DNA of 64,000 nt, from the NCBI GenBank assembly GCA_021372535.1, contig JAJFUH010000029.1:1-64000 (forward strand). The letters are read 5' to 3'. Source of the stretch: a bacterium (GTDB lineage Bacteria > Latescibacterota > Latescibacteria > Latescibacterales > Latescibacteraceae). Positions within the stretch are counted from its first letter, which is position 1; the number at the start of each line of letters is the position of its first letter. Made by a program: the position numbers and the translations under genes. The notes beneath the pieces were generated by a model. It was not told the origin of the DNA. It ran no database searches and saw only the letters and a list, made by a program, of their open reading frames with translations. Of the stretch, positions 27,294-35,203 are shown piece by piece.

Positions 27294-28828
27294 GGTTTAA
27301 CGACCTTTGAAAAGAATATCGGGTTTGTTGCAGCTACCATATTCCCGCCCTGATACACGGTTATCCGCACATATCCCATCGCCTCTCGCGGTCCTGACAA
27401 GGGAATTTCCATCCTTTCGGATGCAGAAAATGGCCTTCTTTCCAGTATTTTGCCATCCTTGACGATAACCGCTTCCAGATCGAGGGGCTTTCCATGAAGA
27501 TCAACATCGAAGATGAGCCGGGTATCCTCGGCATAAGGAAGCACTTCGCCGGATATGGCGCGCGTATCCCCTGCAATGACCGAATAATCACGTATGGTGA
27601 GCCAATCGTTGATATGACTGCAGAAACAGTATACCCTCCCGGTCCGCAGCGCCTCAAGATACTCCCGTTTTGTCTTTTCTTTCACGAGGAAAACAGTCTG
27701 GGATTCGCTCGCGGTTAACGGATCGGTGCCTTCCTCCATATCGATCTCCGCGATTGCCCACAACGGCCGGTTACGGTGACCGGATACAAACTGCAGGAGG
27801 AGGTCATCCCACAATCCTTCGGGTTTCCCCACGATATTCATTCCGTTGAAAAATATGGAAAAACCGGTATAGTTAGTGGTTTCGTTGAGCAGGTGATAAT
27901 AAGGGTCTGTTTCAACCTTGAGTTCTCCCGTTAATGCTGTCCGCAGGAGAGCGTTTACAAGCGGATTACTCTTTCCCGAAATAATCGTCTGGTAGTATTG
28001 CGCTTCAGGATGCGCCCAGAAGGTCAATCCTCCCTGTTTTCTGACATAATTGATTAATATCTGGTAAGGCAGCGCCCCGGCATCCTCATCATACTGGTCG
28101 ACAACCGGTTCCATGAAAGGGAATCCGTTTATGAGGAATACGATTGACACGGTGCCGATGAGTATGGCCAGAAAATTTAACGGCCGCGATAAGAACCGGA
28201 CGAGGAGGCTTGACTCATAATACTCGTCCGTGTCCGGTATCCTGAATATGATAAGCGCTATTATGAGCGGAATCAGCCATAATAACTGCATAAGACTCCG
28301 GGGGGTCGGAATCATAGGATATCCGGCTTCGATCGAGGGAAGTTTTTGGAGCTGTTCCGGTTTCTCCAGCCCGAAAACAAGTATATGCTGATGAATGTCC
28401 CTTATAATCAGATCGCCGCCCTTAACCGACCGTTTCCACCAATAGTACGGCACTGCCTCGATACCGGGAATGTATGTAAAATCCGGATTCTGCCTGTTGA
28501 CCCGCTGAACCTCTTTCAGGTATTTATCGATTCCGTATGTTCGCACCGATGGCCTTGAATGGCTCATTTTCAGTATCTTTTTCAACGGCCAGATACCGTA
28601 CGTTGCCCGCTGTGTATCATGGTCGGTGACAATCGCCATCTGCGCTCCGGCGTTTTTTGCCACAGCCGCAAGCATATCGAGAGAGTTTTCTCCTCCCGAT
28701 ACCTCCGAATCCATGTGAAGCAGTCCTATAACCTGCTGATATTCATCCTGTTCATCCTGTGCAATGACAGGAGCCGGAGCCATCCATACAAGGATCACCA
28801 GCAGTTTACAAACCAAGAATCCCCGCAT
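27290..28828 (-). CDS. PHP-like metal-dependent protein with membrane segments
   Basis: I use the ATG of MRGFLVCKLLVIL with GAGGAA just upstream; it lies inside the end of the preceding GT4 gene (23-base overlap) and gives 512 residues. A signal sequence (MRGFLVCKLLVILVWMAPAP) leads. Residues about 35-250 have PHP-type metal motifs: LLHMDSEVSGG, AIVTDHDTQR and later FWAHPEAQY. Two membrane helices (LLWLIPLIIALIIFRI; FLAILIGTVSIVFLINGF) interrupt the domain. The C-terminus may be a beta-sandwich. It probably acts outside the inner membrane as a phosphoesterase-like enzyme on a glycan; substrate unknown. Confidence 0.65.
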   Translation of the reverse strand: MRGFLVCKLLVILVWMAPAPVIAQDEQDEYQQVIGLLHMDSEVSGGENSLDMLAAVAKNAGAQMAIVTDHDTQRATYGIWPLKKILKMSHSRPSVRTYGIDKYLKEVQRVNRQNPDFTYIPGIEAVPYYWWKRSVKGGDLIIRDIHQHILVFGLEKPEQLQKLPSIEAGYPMIPTPRSLMQLLWLIPLIIALIIFRIPDTDEYYESSLLVRFLSRPLNFLAILIGTVSIVFLINGFPFMEPVVDQYDEDAGALPYQILINYVRKQGGLTFWAHPEAQYYQTIISGKSNPLVNALLRTALTGELKVETDPYYHLLNETTNYTGFSIFFNGMNIVGKPEGLWDDLLLQFVSGHRNRPLWAIAEIDMEEGTDPLTASESQTVFLVKEKTKREYLEALRTGRVYCFCSHINDWLTIRDYSVIAGDTRAISGEVLPYAEDTRLIFDVDLHGKPLDLEAVIVKDGKILERRPFSASERMEIPLSGPREAMGYVRITVYQGGNMVAATNPIFFSKVVKP

Positions 28829-29966
28829 ATAATTCCTCAAACCGGTCGATGACCGCTCTTGAATCGAAGAGGTCCGCTCTTTTTTTCCCGCTGTCCCTGA
28901 GACGATTATAGAGCGCATTGTCCTCCAGTAACCCGCATACGGCATCCGCTATTGCTTCAGCATTCTCCGGCGGTACAAGAATCCCCGAAACGCCATCCTC
29001 GATAACATCGCTCGTTCCCCCGACTTTTACCGAAACCGGAACAGCCCCGGCGGCCATTGCCTCGACAAGCACCCTGCCGAATCCTTCGTTGTGCGAAGAA
29101 AGCACGAAAATATCGAAAGCGGCCATGACTTCGGGCATATCGCTCCTGTTTCCGAGAAACACGACCCTGCCGGAAAGACCGCGCTCATCCGATTGTTTCT
29201 TTACAATATCGCTTTCTTTCCCATCTCCTGCAACGATAAAACACACGTCTCCCTTTCGTTTCATGACAATAGATGCGGCTTCGATGAACAGGGAACAGTT
29301 CTTTATCGGATCGATACGGCCGGCCCAGCCAACAATTTTCCGGTCACGGAATCCGGTTTCGCTCCTGACCGGTTCTCCGCTGGCGTTTTTAAACCGCCGC
29401 ACATCGACACCTCCGGGAATGACCGTGAACTTGTTCTCTTCAGCAATCCCTTTGCGGACGTGATCGGTAAGCCCCTGACGGGTGAGCGTGGTGATTTTTT
29501 CGGTGATTCGGGCCGCAAGCCTCTCGGCCAGAACAAAAAACCATGTCACAATCGGATTATAGTATCCGTAAAAAATATGCCCATGCGGCGTATGAACGAT
29601 ATGTCCGACATCGGCCGACCATGCCGCGAATCTCCCCACTATACCGGCTTTTGACGTGTGTGTGTGAACAATATCGGGCTTGATCCGCTTAATAATCCTC
29701 CGAATGTTCAGAAAAGCGATACCGTCGTTCAGCGGCGAAATTTCCCGGACGAGCTGCGGCACAATAATAAGATCGACACCATACTGCGCGGCAAACACGT
29801 CCAGATCGGTCTGCGGATTCGTGGTTTTCCCCGTGATCAGCACGACACGAACCCCGTCGCGTGAAAGTTCACGAACGAGATCGAGAACCATCTCAGCCGA
29901 ACCGCCGCGGTCAAGACGGGTAATTACCTCGATAACCGTTATACCGGTAAGTTTGTCTTCAACCAT
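28806..29966 (-). CDS. Glycosyltransferase family 4 protein
   Basis: A 386-residue GT-B enzyme. The N-terminus reads VIEVITRLDRGGSAEMVLDL; the acceptor side has KPDIVHTHTSKAGIVGRFAA and HTPHGHIFYGYY. The donor half has GWAGRIDPIKNCSLFIEAA, FVLSSHNEGFGRVLVEAMAAG and VGGTSDVIEDGVSG, with the E-x7-E retaining motif. It resembles transferases that make the first sugar additions to lipid-linked repeat units. It lies 75 bases after another GT4 and overlaps the PHP-like gene, in a five-gene minus-strand cluster. Confidence 0.9.
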   Translation of the reverse strand: MVEDKLTGITVIEVITRLDRGGSAEMVLDLVRELSRDGVRVVLITGKTTNPQTDLDVFAAQYGVDLIIVPQLVREISPLNDGIAFLNIRRIIKRIKPDIVHTHTSKAGIVGRFAAWSADVGHIVHTPHGHIFYGYYNPIVTWFFVLAERLAARITEKITTLTRQGLTDHVRKGIAEENKFTVIPGGVDVRRFKNASGEPVRSETGFRDRKIVGWAGRIDPIKNCSLFIEAASIVMKRKGDVCFIVAGDGKESDIVKKQSDERGLSGRVVFLGNRSDMPEVMAAFDIFVLSSHNEGFGRVLVEAMAAGAVPVSVKVGGTSDVIEDGVSGILVPPENAEAIADAVCGLLEDNALYNRLRDSGKKRADLFDSRAVIDRFEELYAGILGL

Positions 29967-30041
29967 CTTTTTTAATGGAAACCTTTATTTGAACGTCTTA
30001 GAAATTTACCCATACTGAATAACCGGATTCTCGGAGCTTCT

Positions 30042-31208
30042 TTATTTCCGGATTTCTATCGGGGGTACGGTCAGATACCCGGAGAGCGTTTCGGCGCGAT
30101 GTCTCCAGGTAAACTGCTTCTCCACCCGTTCCCTTCCTCTGCGACCCATTTCCTCCCGTACTTCGGGATGATCGAGCAGATATTCTATCTTTTCCGCACA
30201 TTCGGCGGGATTTTCGGGATCGATGAGATAACCGGTTATCCCGTTTTCGACGGCATCACCGGCGCCACCCGAACGCCCGGCAATCACTGCTTTGCCGCAC
30301 GCGCCAGCTTCGATGAAGGAAATGCCGAAGCCTTCGACCGAGTCGGGCTCGTCGAACACTTCCCTGTTCGGCATGACATAAACATCGCCGAGGCGGTAAT
30401 AAAGCGGCAGCTCGGAATCCTCGGCTCTCCCGGCAAACGTCACCATTTTTTCGATGCCGAGCTCCCTGACCACCTGTTCGAGCCGCGCACGGTCTTCTCC
30501 CGCGCCGACAATAAGATAATGCAGATTCTTTCTCTCCCTGAGGACAGCGAGAGCCCGCAGCACAAGATCATGTCCTTTCCGCTTTGCCAGACGTGACACG
30601 GTTACGAGTACATCTTTCCCTTCGAGGCGATATTTTTCGATAAGGTGCTCATCCGGCGATCCGGGTGTGAACAGCACTGAATCGACAGCGGGGAGAATTT
30701 CGATAATACGGTCGCGGGATATACCGAAACCGGTCATTTCACGGGTTGTGGAAGGACTGTTCGTTACGATGAACGCACTTTTCCTCACCATCCGGGTAAC
30801 GATCCACATTTTTAAAGCTGAGGCGCTGTATGAGGATGTCGTTTCACCGCCGTAAATCCAGAGAAAACACGGTATACCGAAAACCGCCTGAAAAAAATAC
30901 CCGATAGGCCCGGACGTCAGAACCTGGCCGGCATGGATTTCACGCACATTTCTGAATATAACAAGATATGCGGTCCATAAAAACATGCCGCACATCGAAC
31001 CGATTTTCCCCAGTATCCCTTCCCTGTTCGGGCGGAAACGAAGCGGCTTGAAGGAAGCGTTACGGTCAAAGGCAACGGAATCTTTCACCCGTGGTGTCAG
31101 GACAAGCATCCGGTCGGACGGGAAGTATTTCCATACATGGTAGAAAACCGTGGATATTCCGCTGATGACAGGGGGAAAGTCATTGGTCAGTAAAAGGGAG
31201 CGTTTCAT
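30042..31208 (-). CDS. Glycosyltransferase family 4 protein (PimB-like)
   Basis: A 388-residue GT-B enzyme starting LLLTNDFPPVISGISTVFYHV, as in PimB-like mannosyltransferases. Later motifs are TNSPSTTREMTGFGISRDRI, VTVSRLAKRKGHDLVLRAL, VMPNREVFDEPDSVEGFGIS and EAGACGKAVIAGRSGGAGDAV. AGAGG stands 8 bases before the ATG. It is the first gene of the five-gene glycan unit running down to PIG-L. GDP-mannose or a UDP-sugar is the likely donor, but specificity cannot be read from sequence. Confidence 0.9.
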   Translation of the reverse strand: MKRSLLLTNDFPPVISGISTVFYHVWKYFPSDRMLVLTPRVKDSVAFDRNASFKPLRFRPNREGILGKIGSMCGMFLWTAYLVIFRNVREIHAGQVLTSGPIGYFFQAVFGIPCFLWIYGGETTSSYSASALKMWIVTRMVRKSAFIVTNSPSTTREMTGFGISRDRIIEILPAVDSVLFTPGSPDEHLIEKYRLEGKDVLVTVSRLAKRKGHDLVLRALAVLRERKNLHYLIVGAGEDRARLEQVVRELGIEKMVTFAGRAEDSELPLYYRLGDVYVMPNREVFDEPDSVEGFGISFIEAGACGKAVIAGRSGGAGDAVENGITGYLIDPENPAECAEKIEYLLDHPEVREEMGRRGRERVEKQFTWRHRAETLSGYLTVPPIEIRK

Positions 31209-31288
31209 CGGCAGTACCTCTTTCGCTCATTTTTACGGCGAGTTTTTACCCACGGATTTCAGTGCCCGGTGATATGAGCATCACCGCT

Positions 31289-31942
31289 TCAGCGATGCTG
31301 TTTCACCCCTGTGCGATTACAGAAATTGTGAATCGGACATTCCGAACAGTGCGGCGAAACGGGTTTGCACATGTTCTGGCCGAACGTAACCAATAAATCG
31401 TTATACTCAATCCAGTACTGTTCAGGTAGAATTTTGCGTAATTCGAACTCGGTTTCGACAGGGTTTTTCGTGACAACATACCCGAGCCGGTTCGATATCC
31501 GGTGAACGTGGGTATCCACACAAATTCCCGGTTTTCCGAATCCTTTTGTCAACACCAGATTAGCGGTCTTTCTCCCTATACCCTTGATTTTCAGCAATTC
31601 ATCGAGATCATCGGGAACTTTCCCCCCGTACTTGGTCATTATCGTCCTGCATACGGCAATAATCGTCCGGGCTTTGTTCCGGTAGAATCCGGCGGGATAT
31701 ATCGCCTTTTCGATCGTATCGGTGGGCAGAACGAGCATTGTTTCCGGCGTTTCCGCAAGTATGTAGAGCCGATGTGACGCCTCACGGGTCACTTCATCCT
31801 TTGTCCTCAGGCTTATAATGGTCGAAACGAGCACTTTGAACGGGTCATGTGTTTGTCGTGTCATCTCCGTAACGATCGGCTCCCGCCATTTTTGTGTCGT
31901 TTCACGAAGGATTTGTATTATTTTATCAATATCGGTAGCCAT
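31289..31942 (-). CDS. nth: Endonuclease III
   Basis: The ATG of MATDIDKIIQIL gives 217 residues, the normal family size; an upstream ATG at 32113 would add 57 residues with no family match. The helix-hairpin-helix is LLKIKGIGRKTANLVL, with the catalytic Lys in GRKTA. The catalytic Asp is in CVDTHVHRISNRLG. The C-terminal iron-sulphur loop has C-x6-C-x2-C-x5-C (CKPVSPHCSECPIHNFC). Nth removes oxidised pyrimidines from DNA and nicks the abasic site. It is divergent from the subtilisin-like gene. Confidence 0.95.
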   Translation of the reverse strand: MATDIDKIIQILRETTQKWREPIVTEMTRQTHDPFKVLVSTIISLRTKDEVTREASHRLYILAETPETMLVLPTDTIEKAIYPAGFYRNKARTIIAVCRTIMTKYGGKVPDDLDELLKIKGIGRKTANLVLTKGFGKPGICVDTHVHRISNRLGYVVTKNPVETEFELRKILPEQYWIEYNDLLVTFGQNMCKPVSPHCSECPIHNFCNRTGVKQHR

Positions 31943-32046
31943 GGACACTGCCCTCAATAACACGTTTAATAATACATCGTCATGGCGGTTGAATACAATC
32001 TGAACTACTGAAATACTATAGTAATTAATCTTTGACGGAGTTGCTA

Positions 32047-34419
32047 ATGAAAATACTTCAGTATGCCCTGATATTTTTATTTTTTTTCTCTTTAAAAACT
32101 TATGCCGGACCATCCGTATCTCCGCTCCTTTTTTTCCTGCGGGCGACTGGCTCCCCGAGCCTTTATAAAATGTCCGGCGTCGACCAAGAAAATTTTGTAC
32201 CGGTTACCGTGCGTTTCAACGTTCCGCCGAGTTGGGAACGTATCCGTGAACTCGAGTCCCTCGGCCTTTTTTTCAGCCGTTATAATGACGTCATTCTCCA
32301 TTCCGAGCATATTTATCCTGCACGGATCAACCTTGACAACCTCGATTATTTCACCGGCGCGGAGGACATTATACGAATTGAACGAAATCTTGCATCGCTT
32401 AACTGCTCGACACTCGATGTTTCAAATCCTCAGGTTCAGGCTTCACGGGTCTGGAAGCTGGAAAAACACGGCTCTTCAATAGATGGCTCCGGCGTTACGG
32501 TGGCAAATATTGACACAGGCATCGATATCTATCATCCGGCCTTTTTCAAACCGGATGCTGGCGTCTACGATTGGATAGACGTCAATAACTCAGGCTCTTT
32601 TGAAAAAGGAACGGATTGTGTCGATCTCAATAGAAACGGCCTGCCGGACGGCAATGAAACGCTGAGCTTTTACGATGCTTCGTTCCGCGACCCGCTCAAT
32701 CTTATGCCACGAACGGCTGATAAATACGACGCGGATATTGACTGGCTCTACAACGATGAGAATGGCAACGGAGTCCGTGATTACGGCCCCGATGCGGGCT
32801 ACTCCGAAACTGATCCGTCTTTCGGCGAGCTGTTGTTTATCATATCGGATGATAATGACAACTATCGCCTCGATATCGGCGAAAAATTAATCGGCCTCGG
32901 AACTTCACGTGTTATTGCTATAATCGATAAGGAAGGTGTTCACCACCGCGGAGAAAATCTTTTTACCAATACGGGCGATATTTCAAACCACGGCACCGGT
33001 TCATCCGGTATTGTCGGCGGTCAGGTTCCGGGAAGACGTCTGACCGGAATGGCGCCGGGAGTCGAATTCATTGCAATAAATCAGACCGAAGTTGATATTG
33101 AGGAAAACGTTCTTTTAGCAAAAGATATGGGAGCCGATATTTTCATGTATGAGTTCGGGAACTGGATTTTTCAGTTCCTCGATGGCTCATCCAATCTCGA
33201 AACATTTATCAGCGATCTTCATCGGGACAACTATCCGCAGTTAACCGCATCCGGAAATCTTGCGGGACCCGAAAGGAAAAAACACGCCGTTTTTTCCCTC
33301 GATCCGCTTAAACAGGATACATTCACTTTTTCCGTACCCGGATCGAACATTAAAAATGTCTTTATCAGCCTGCTCTGGCGGGGCAGATTTTTTTCTCCTT
33401 CGATACTATTACAGTTGAGTTCTAACGATTCTCTGTTGATTACATATGATGAAAAATATTACTATTTCGGAGATATCAAGGTAATATCCGGGAGAGATAC
33501 ATCACCGAAAGGCACAACGAGAATCGATATATTAATTTCCTCCGATAATCCATTCAGCGGTGATATGTCGATAAACGTTGAAAATAAAAGCAGATTTTCC
33601 GCGCTCGCCGTGGATGCCTATATCGCCGACGATGTCTCGCAATGGATGAACGGCGCACAATTTACAAACTTCATCACCGATGACGGAACCGTCTGTTCTC
33701 CGGCTACTGCCGACAGCGACATAACTGTCGGCGCATATGACCCGCGCGGAACCCGTAACGTTAAAGGTGCTATCAACGATTTCAGTTCCTGGGGAAACAC
33801 CATCGACGGCCGCAGGGCTGTCGATATTACAGCGCCCGGAACTCTCGTATATTCGCTCTCATCTCATTATCCCTCGCATGGTATCCCCGGCGGATATATA
33901 GATTTCGGCGGAACGAGCGCTTCCCTGCCCCATGTGGTCGGCTGTGCGGCGCTTATCAGACAGGTTCTGCCCGGCCTGACATCCTCCGGCCTCTCTGCAA
34001 TGCTATACGACTATGCACTTACCGATAATTTTACCGGCCCGGTTCCCAATGATATCTGGGGATTTGGTAAACTCAGAATCTATGATTCCCTTACCCTGTC
34101 ACAGGTCATCACAGCCGTTCAAAATGAACACAGACCCGTACCGTTTTCCGTCTCGCAGTCCTATCCGAATCCCTTTAACAGTATAGTTTCTTTCGATGTA
34201 TATTCATCGTATGATAACAACGGTATTACCGTTACAATATATAATGTCATCGGTCAAACTGTTACATCCTACAGCATTAATTCAATGAAAAACAATATGG
34301 TAAGATTTACGTGGAATGGCAGGGACTCAAATGGAGTATCCATGCCTTCAGGAATGTATTTCTTCAGATTTACCAGCATTGATTCTTCAATAATCCGTAA
34401 ATGCCTCATGCTCAAATAA
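32047..34419 (+). CDS. Secreted subtilisin-like (S8) protease with calcium-loop insert and C-terminal sorting domain
   Basis: A 790-residue protein from the ATG with GGAG 6 bases upstream; a TTG five codons earlier is less likely. The signal peptide is MKILQYALIFLFFFSLKTYAG. The catalytic triad is D156 (VANIDTGID), H315 (ISNHGTG) and S624 (GGTSASLPH). Between D156 and H315 lies an insert of about 140 residues with repeated calcium-type loops (DLNRNGLPDGNE, NDENGNGVRDYG, DDNDNYRLDIGE). The C-terminus has SYPNPFNSIVSFDVY and SGMYFFRFT, the FlgD-like domain shared with the giant protein and the lipase-like protein. It may mature or turn over surface proteins. Confidence 0.88.
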   Translation: MKILQYALIFLFFFSLKTYAGPSVSPLLFFLRATGSPSLYKMSGVDQENFVPVTVRFNVPPSWERIRELESLGLFFSRYNDVILHSEHIYPARINLDNLDYFTGAEDIIRIERNLASLNCSTLDVSNPQVQASRVWKLEKHGSSIDGSGVTVANIDTGIDIYHPAFFKPDAGVYDWIDVNNSGSFEKGTDCVDLNRNGLPDGNETLSFYDASFRDPLNLMPRTADKYDADIDWLYNDENGNGVRDYGPDAGYSETDPSFGELLFIISDDNDNYRLDIGEKLIGLGTSRVIAIIDKEGVHHRGENLFTNTGDISNHGTGSSGIVGGQVPGRRLTGMAPGVEFIAINQTEVDIEENVLLAKDMGADIFMYEFGNWIFQFLDGSSNLETFISDLHRDNYPQLTASGNLAGPERKKHAVFSLDPLKQDTFTFSVPGSNIKNVFISLLWRGRFFSPSILLQLSSNDSLLITYDEKYYYFGDIKVISGRDTSPKGTTRIDILISSDNPFSGDMSINVENKSRFSALAVDAYIADDVSQWMNGAQFTNFITDDGTVCSPATADSDITVGAYDPRGTRNVKGAINDFSSWGNTIDGRRAVDITAPGTLVYSLSSHYPSHGIPGGYIDFGGTSASLPHVVGCAALIRQVLPGLTSSGLSAMLYDYALTDNFTGPVPNDIWGFGKLRIYDSLTLSQVITAVQNEHRPVPFSVSQSYPNPFNSIVSFDVYSSYDNNGITVTIYNVIGQTVTSYSINSMKNNMVRFTWNGRDSNGVSMPSGMYFFRFTSIDSSIIRKCLMLK

Positions 34420-34435
34420 TTTTTTGCAATTAAAC

Positions 34436-34470
34436 AAAAAAAGCCGCTGTTTTCACAGCGGCTTTTTTTT
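34436..34470. terminator. Bidirectional intrinsic terminator
   Basis: AAGCCGCTGT (34441-34450), loop TTTC and ACAGCGGCTT (34455-34464) form a perfect 10-bp stem. T follows on the plus strand and A precedes it, so a T-run also exists on the minus strand. It sits between the convergent ends of the protease gene and the cohesin-like gene and can serve both. Confidence 0.9.
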
Positions 34471-34487
34471 AGACATCCTATCGTATC

Positions 34488-35129
34488 TCAGAAGTCTTTA
34501 AACTGCTCTTTCACTTCTTTCCAGGTAGCCGATTTAACATCGACTGACTGGTTTACGTGAAAATAACGTGTCCCGAGGAATCTCGTGGCTCCGTTTTCAT
34601 CAGCAACAGATACGGAAGCCTTGATTGACAAGGTACTCGTCTTTGTAAAATTGGCAGCTGTTCTGAAGACTGCAAAATAGATGAGACCTTCCGCTGCTTT
34701 GGAAGCATCACCACCCTGTTTTGCATACGATATTGTGTAATAACCTGCCTCGTCTTTTACTCCTGAGCTGATGAGTGCACCAGCCAGAATATTTTCTTCT
34801 TTCGGAGGAGTCAGCGTTGCACCGTTGATGGTCATTTCATCGTCAACAATTGAAGTCATGGAATTGCTGGCTCTGAATTCAGCCTTTGTCGAATCCCATT
34901 CAAATGTTACGGTCAAGCCTTTGGAATTTTCCCACTGTTTCGCATAAAGAGCAAAACCGACTTTCGCCGATGCTCCGATATCTTTTACATCCGACAATCC
35001 CTGATAGCCAGCAGTCGTCAGATTGTTGTCAATCAGGAAATATGCGTTTGAATTGTTCTGTGCAAAAACAGCATTTGCAAAAACGAATGACAGGAATATG
35101 ACACAGATGACTGCACTAAATTTTTTCAT
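34488..35129 (-). CDS. Secreted cohesin-like beta-sandwich protein
   Basis: The second ATG (MKKFSAVIC) is chosen because AAGGA is 9 bases upstream; the first is too close to it. It gives 213 residues. The signal peptide is MKKFSAVICVIFLSFVFANA, then VFAQ. The rest looks like a cohesin-type beta-sandwich: VGFALYAKQWENSKGLTVTF, EWDSTKAEF, ILAGALIS and GLIYFAVFRT follow the order of cohesin-type domains (hydrophobic face, then FEWD-like segment). It has no C-terminal sorting domain or dockerin. It lies 75 bases after the 2157-residue dockerin protein and could be its partner. Fold assignment from pattern only. Confidence 0.6.
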   Translation of the reverse strand: MKKFSAVICVIFLSFVFANAVFAQNNSNAYFLIDNNLTTAGYQGLSDVKDIGASAKVGFALYAKQWENSKGLTVTFEWDSTKAEFRASNSMTSIVDDEMTINGATLTPPKEENILAGALISSGVKDEAGYYTISYAKQGGDASKAAEGLIYFAVFRTAANFTKTSTLSIKASVSVADENGATRFLGTRYFHVNQSVDVKSATWKEVKEQFKDF

Positions 35130-35161
35130 ATAAATCATCCTTTACTGTTTTACATCAAATC

Positions 35162-35194
35162 AGGATGGAAGCCACACAATGTGGCTTCCATCCT
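35162..35194. other. Strong 15-bp hairpin between the giant gene and the cohesin-like gene
   Basis: AGGATGGAAGCCACA (35162-35176), loop CAA and TGTGGCTTCCATCCT (35180-35194) form a perfect 15-bp stem with a 3-base loop. On the minus strand the following sequence is GATTTG, not a real T-run. It is therefore either a weak terminator or a 3'-end stabiliser that lets the two genes be expressed at different levels. Confidence 0.7.
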
Positions 35195-35203
35195 TGTGAT
35201 GAT

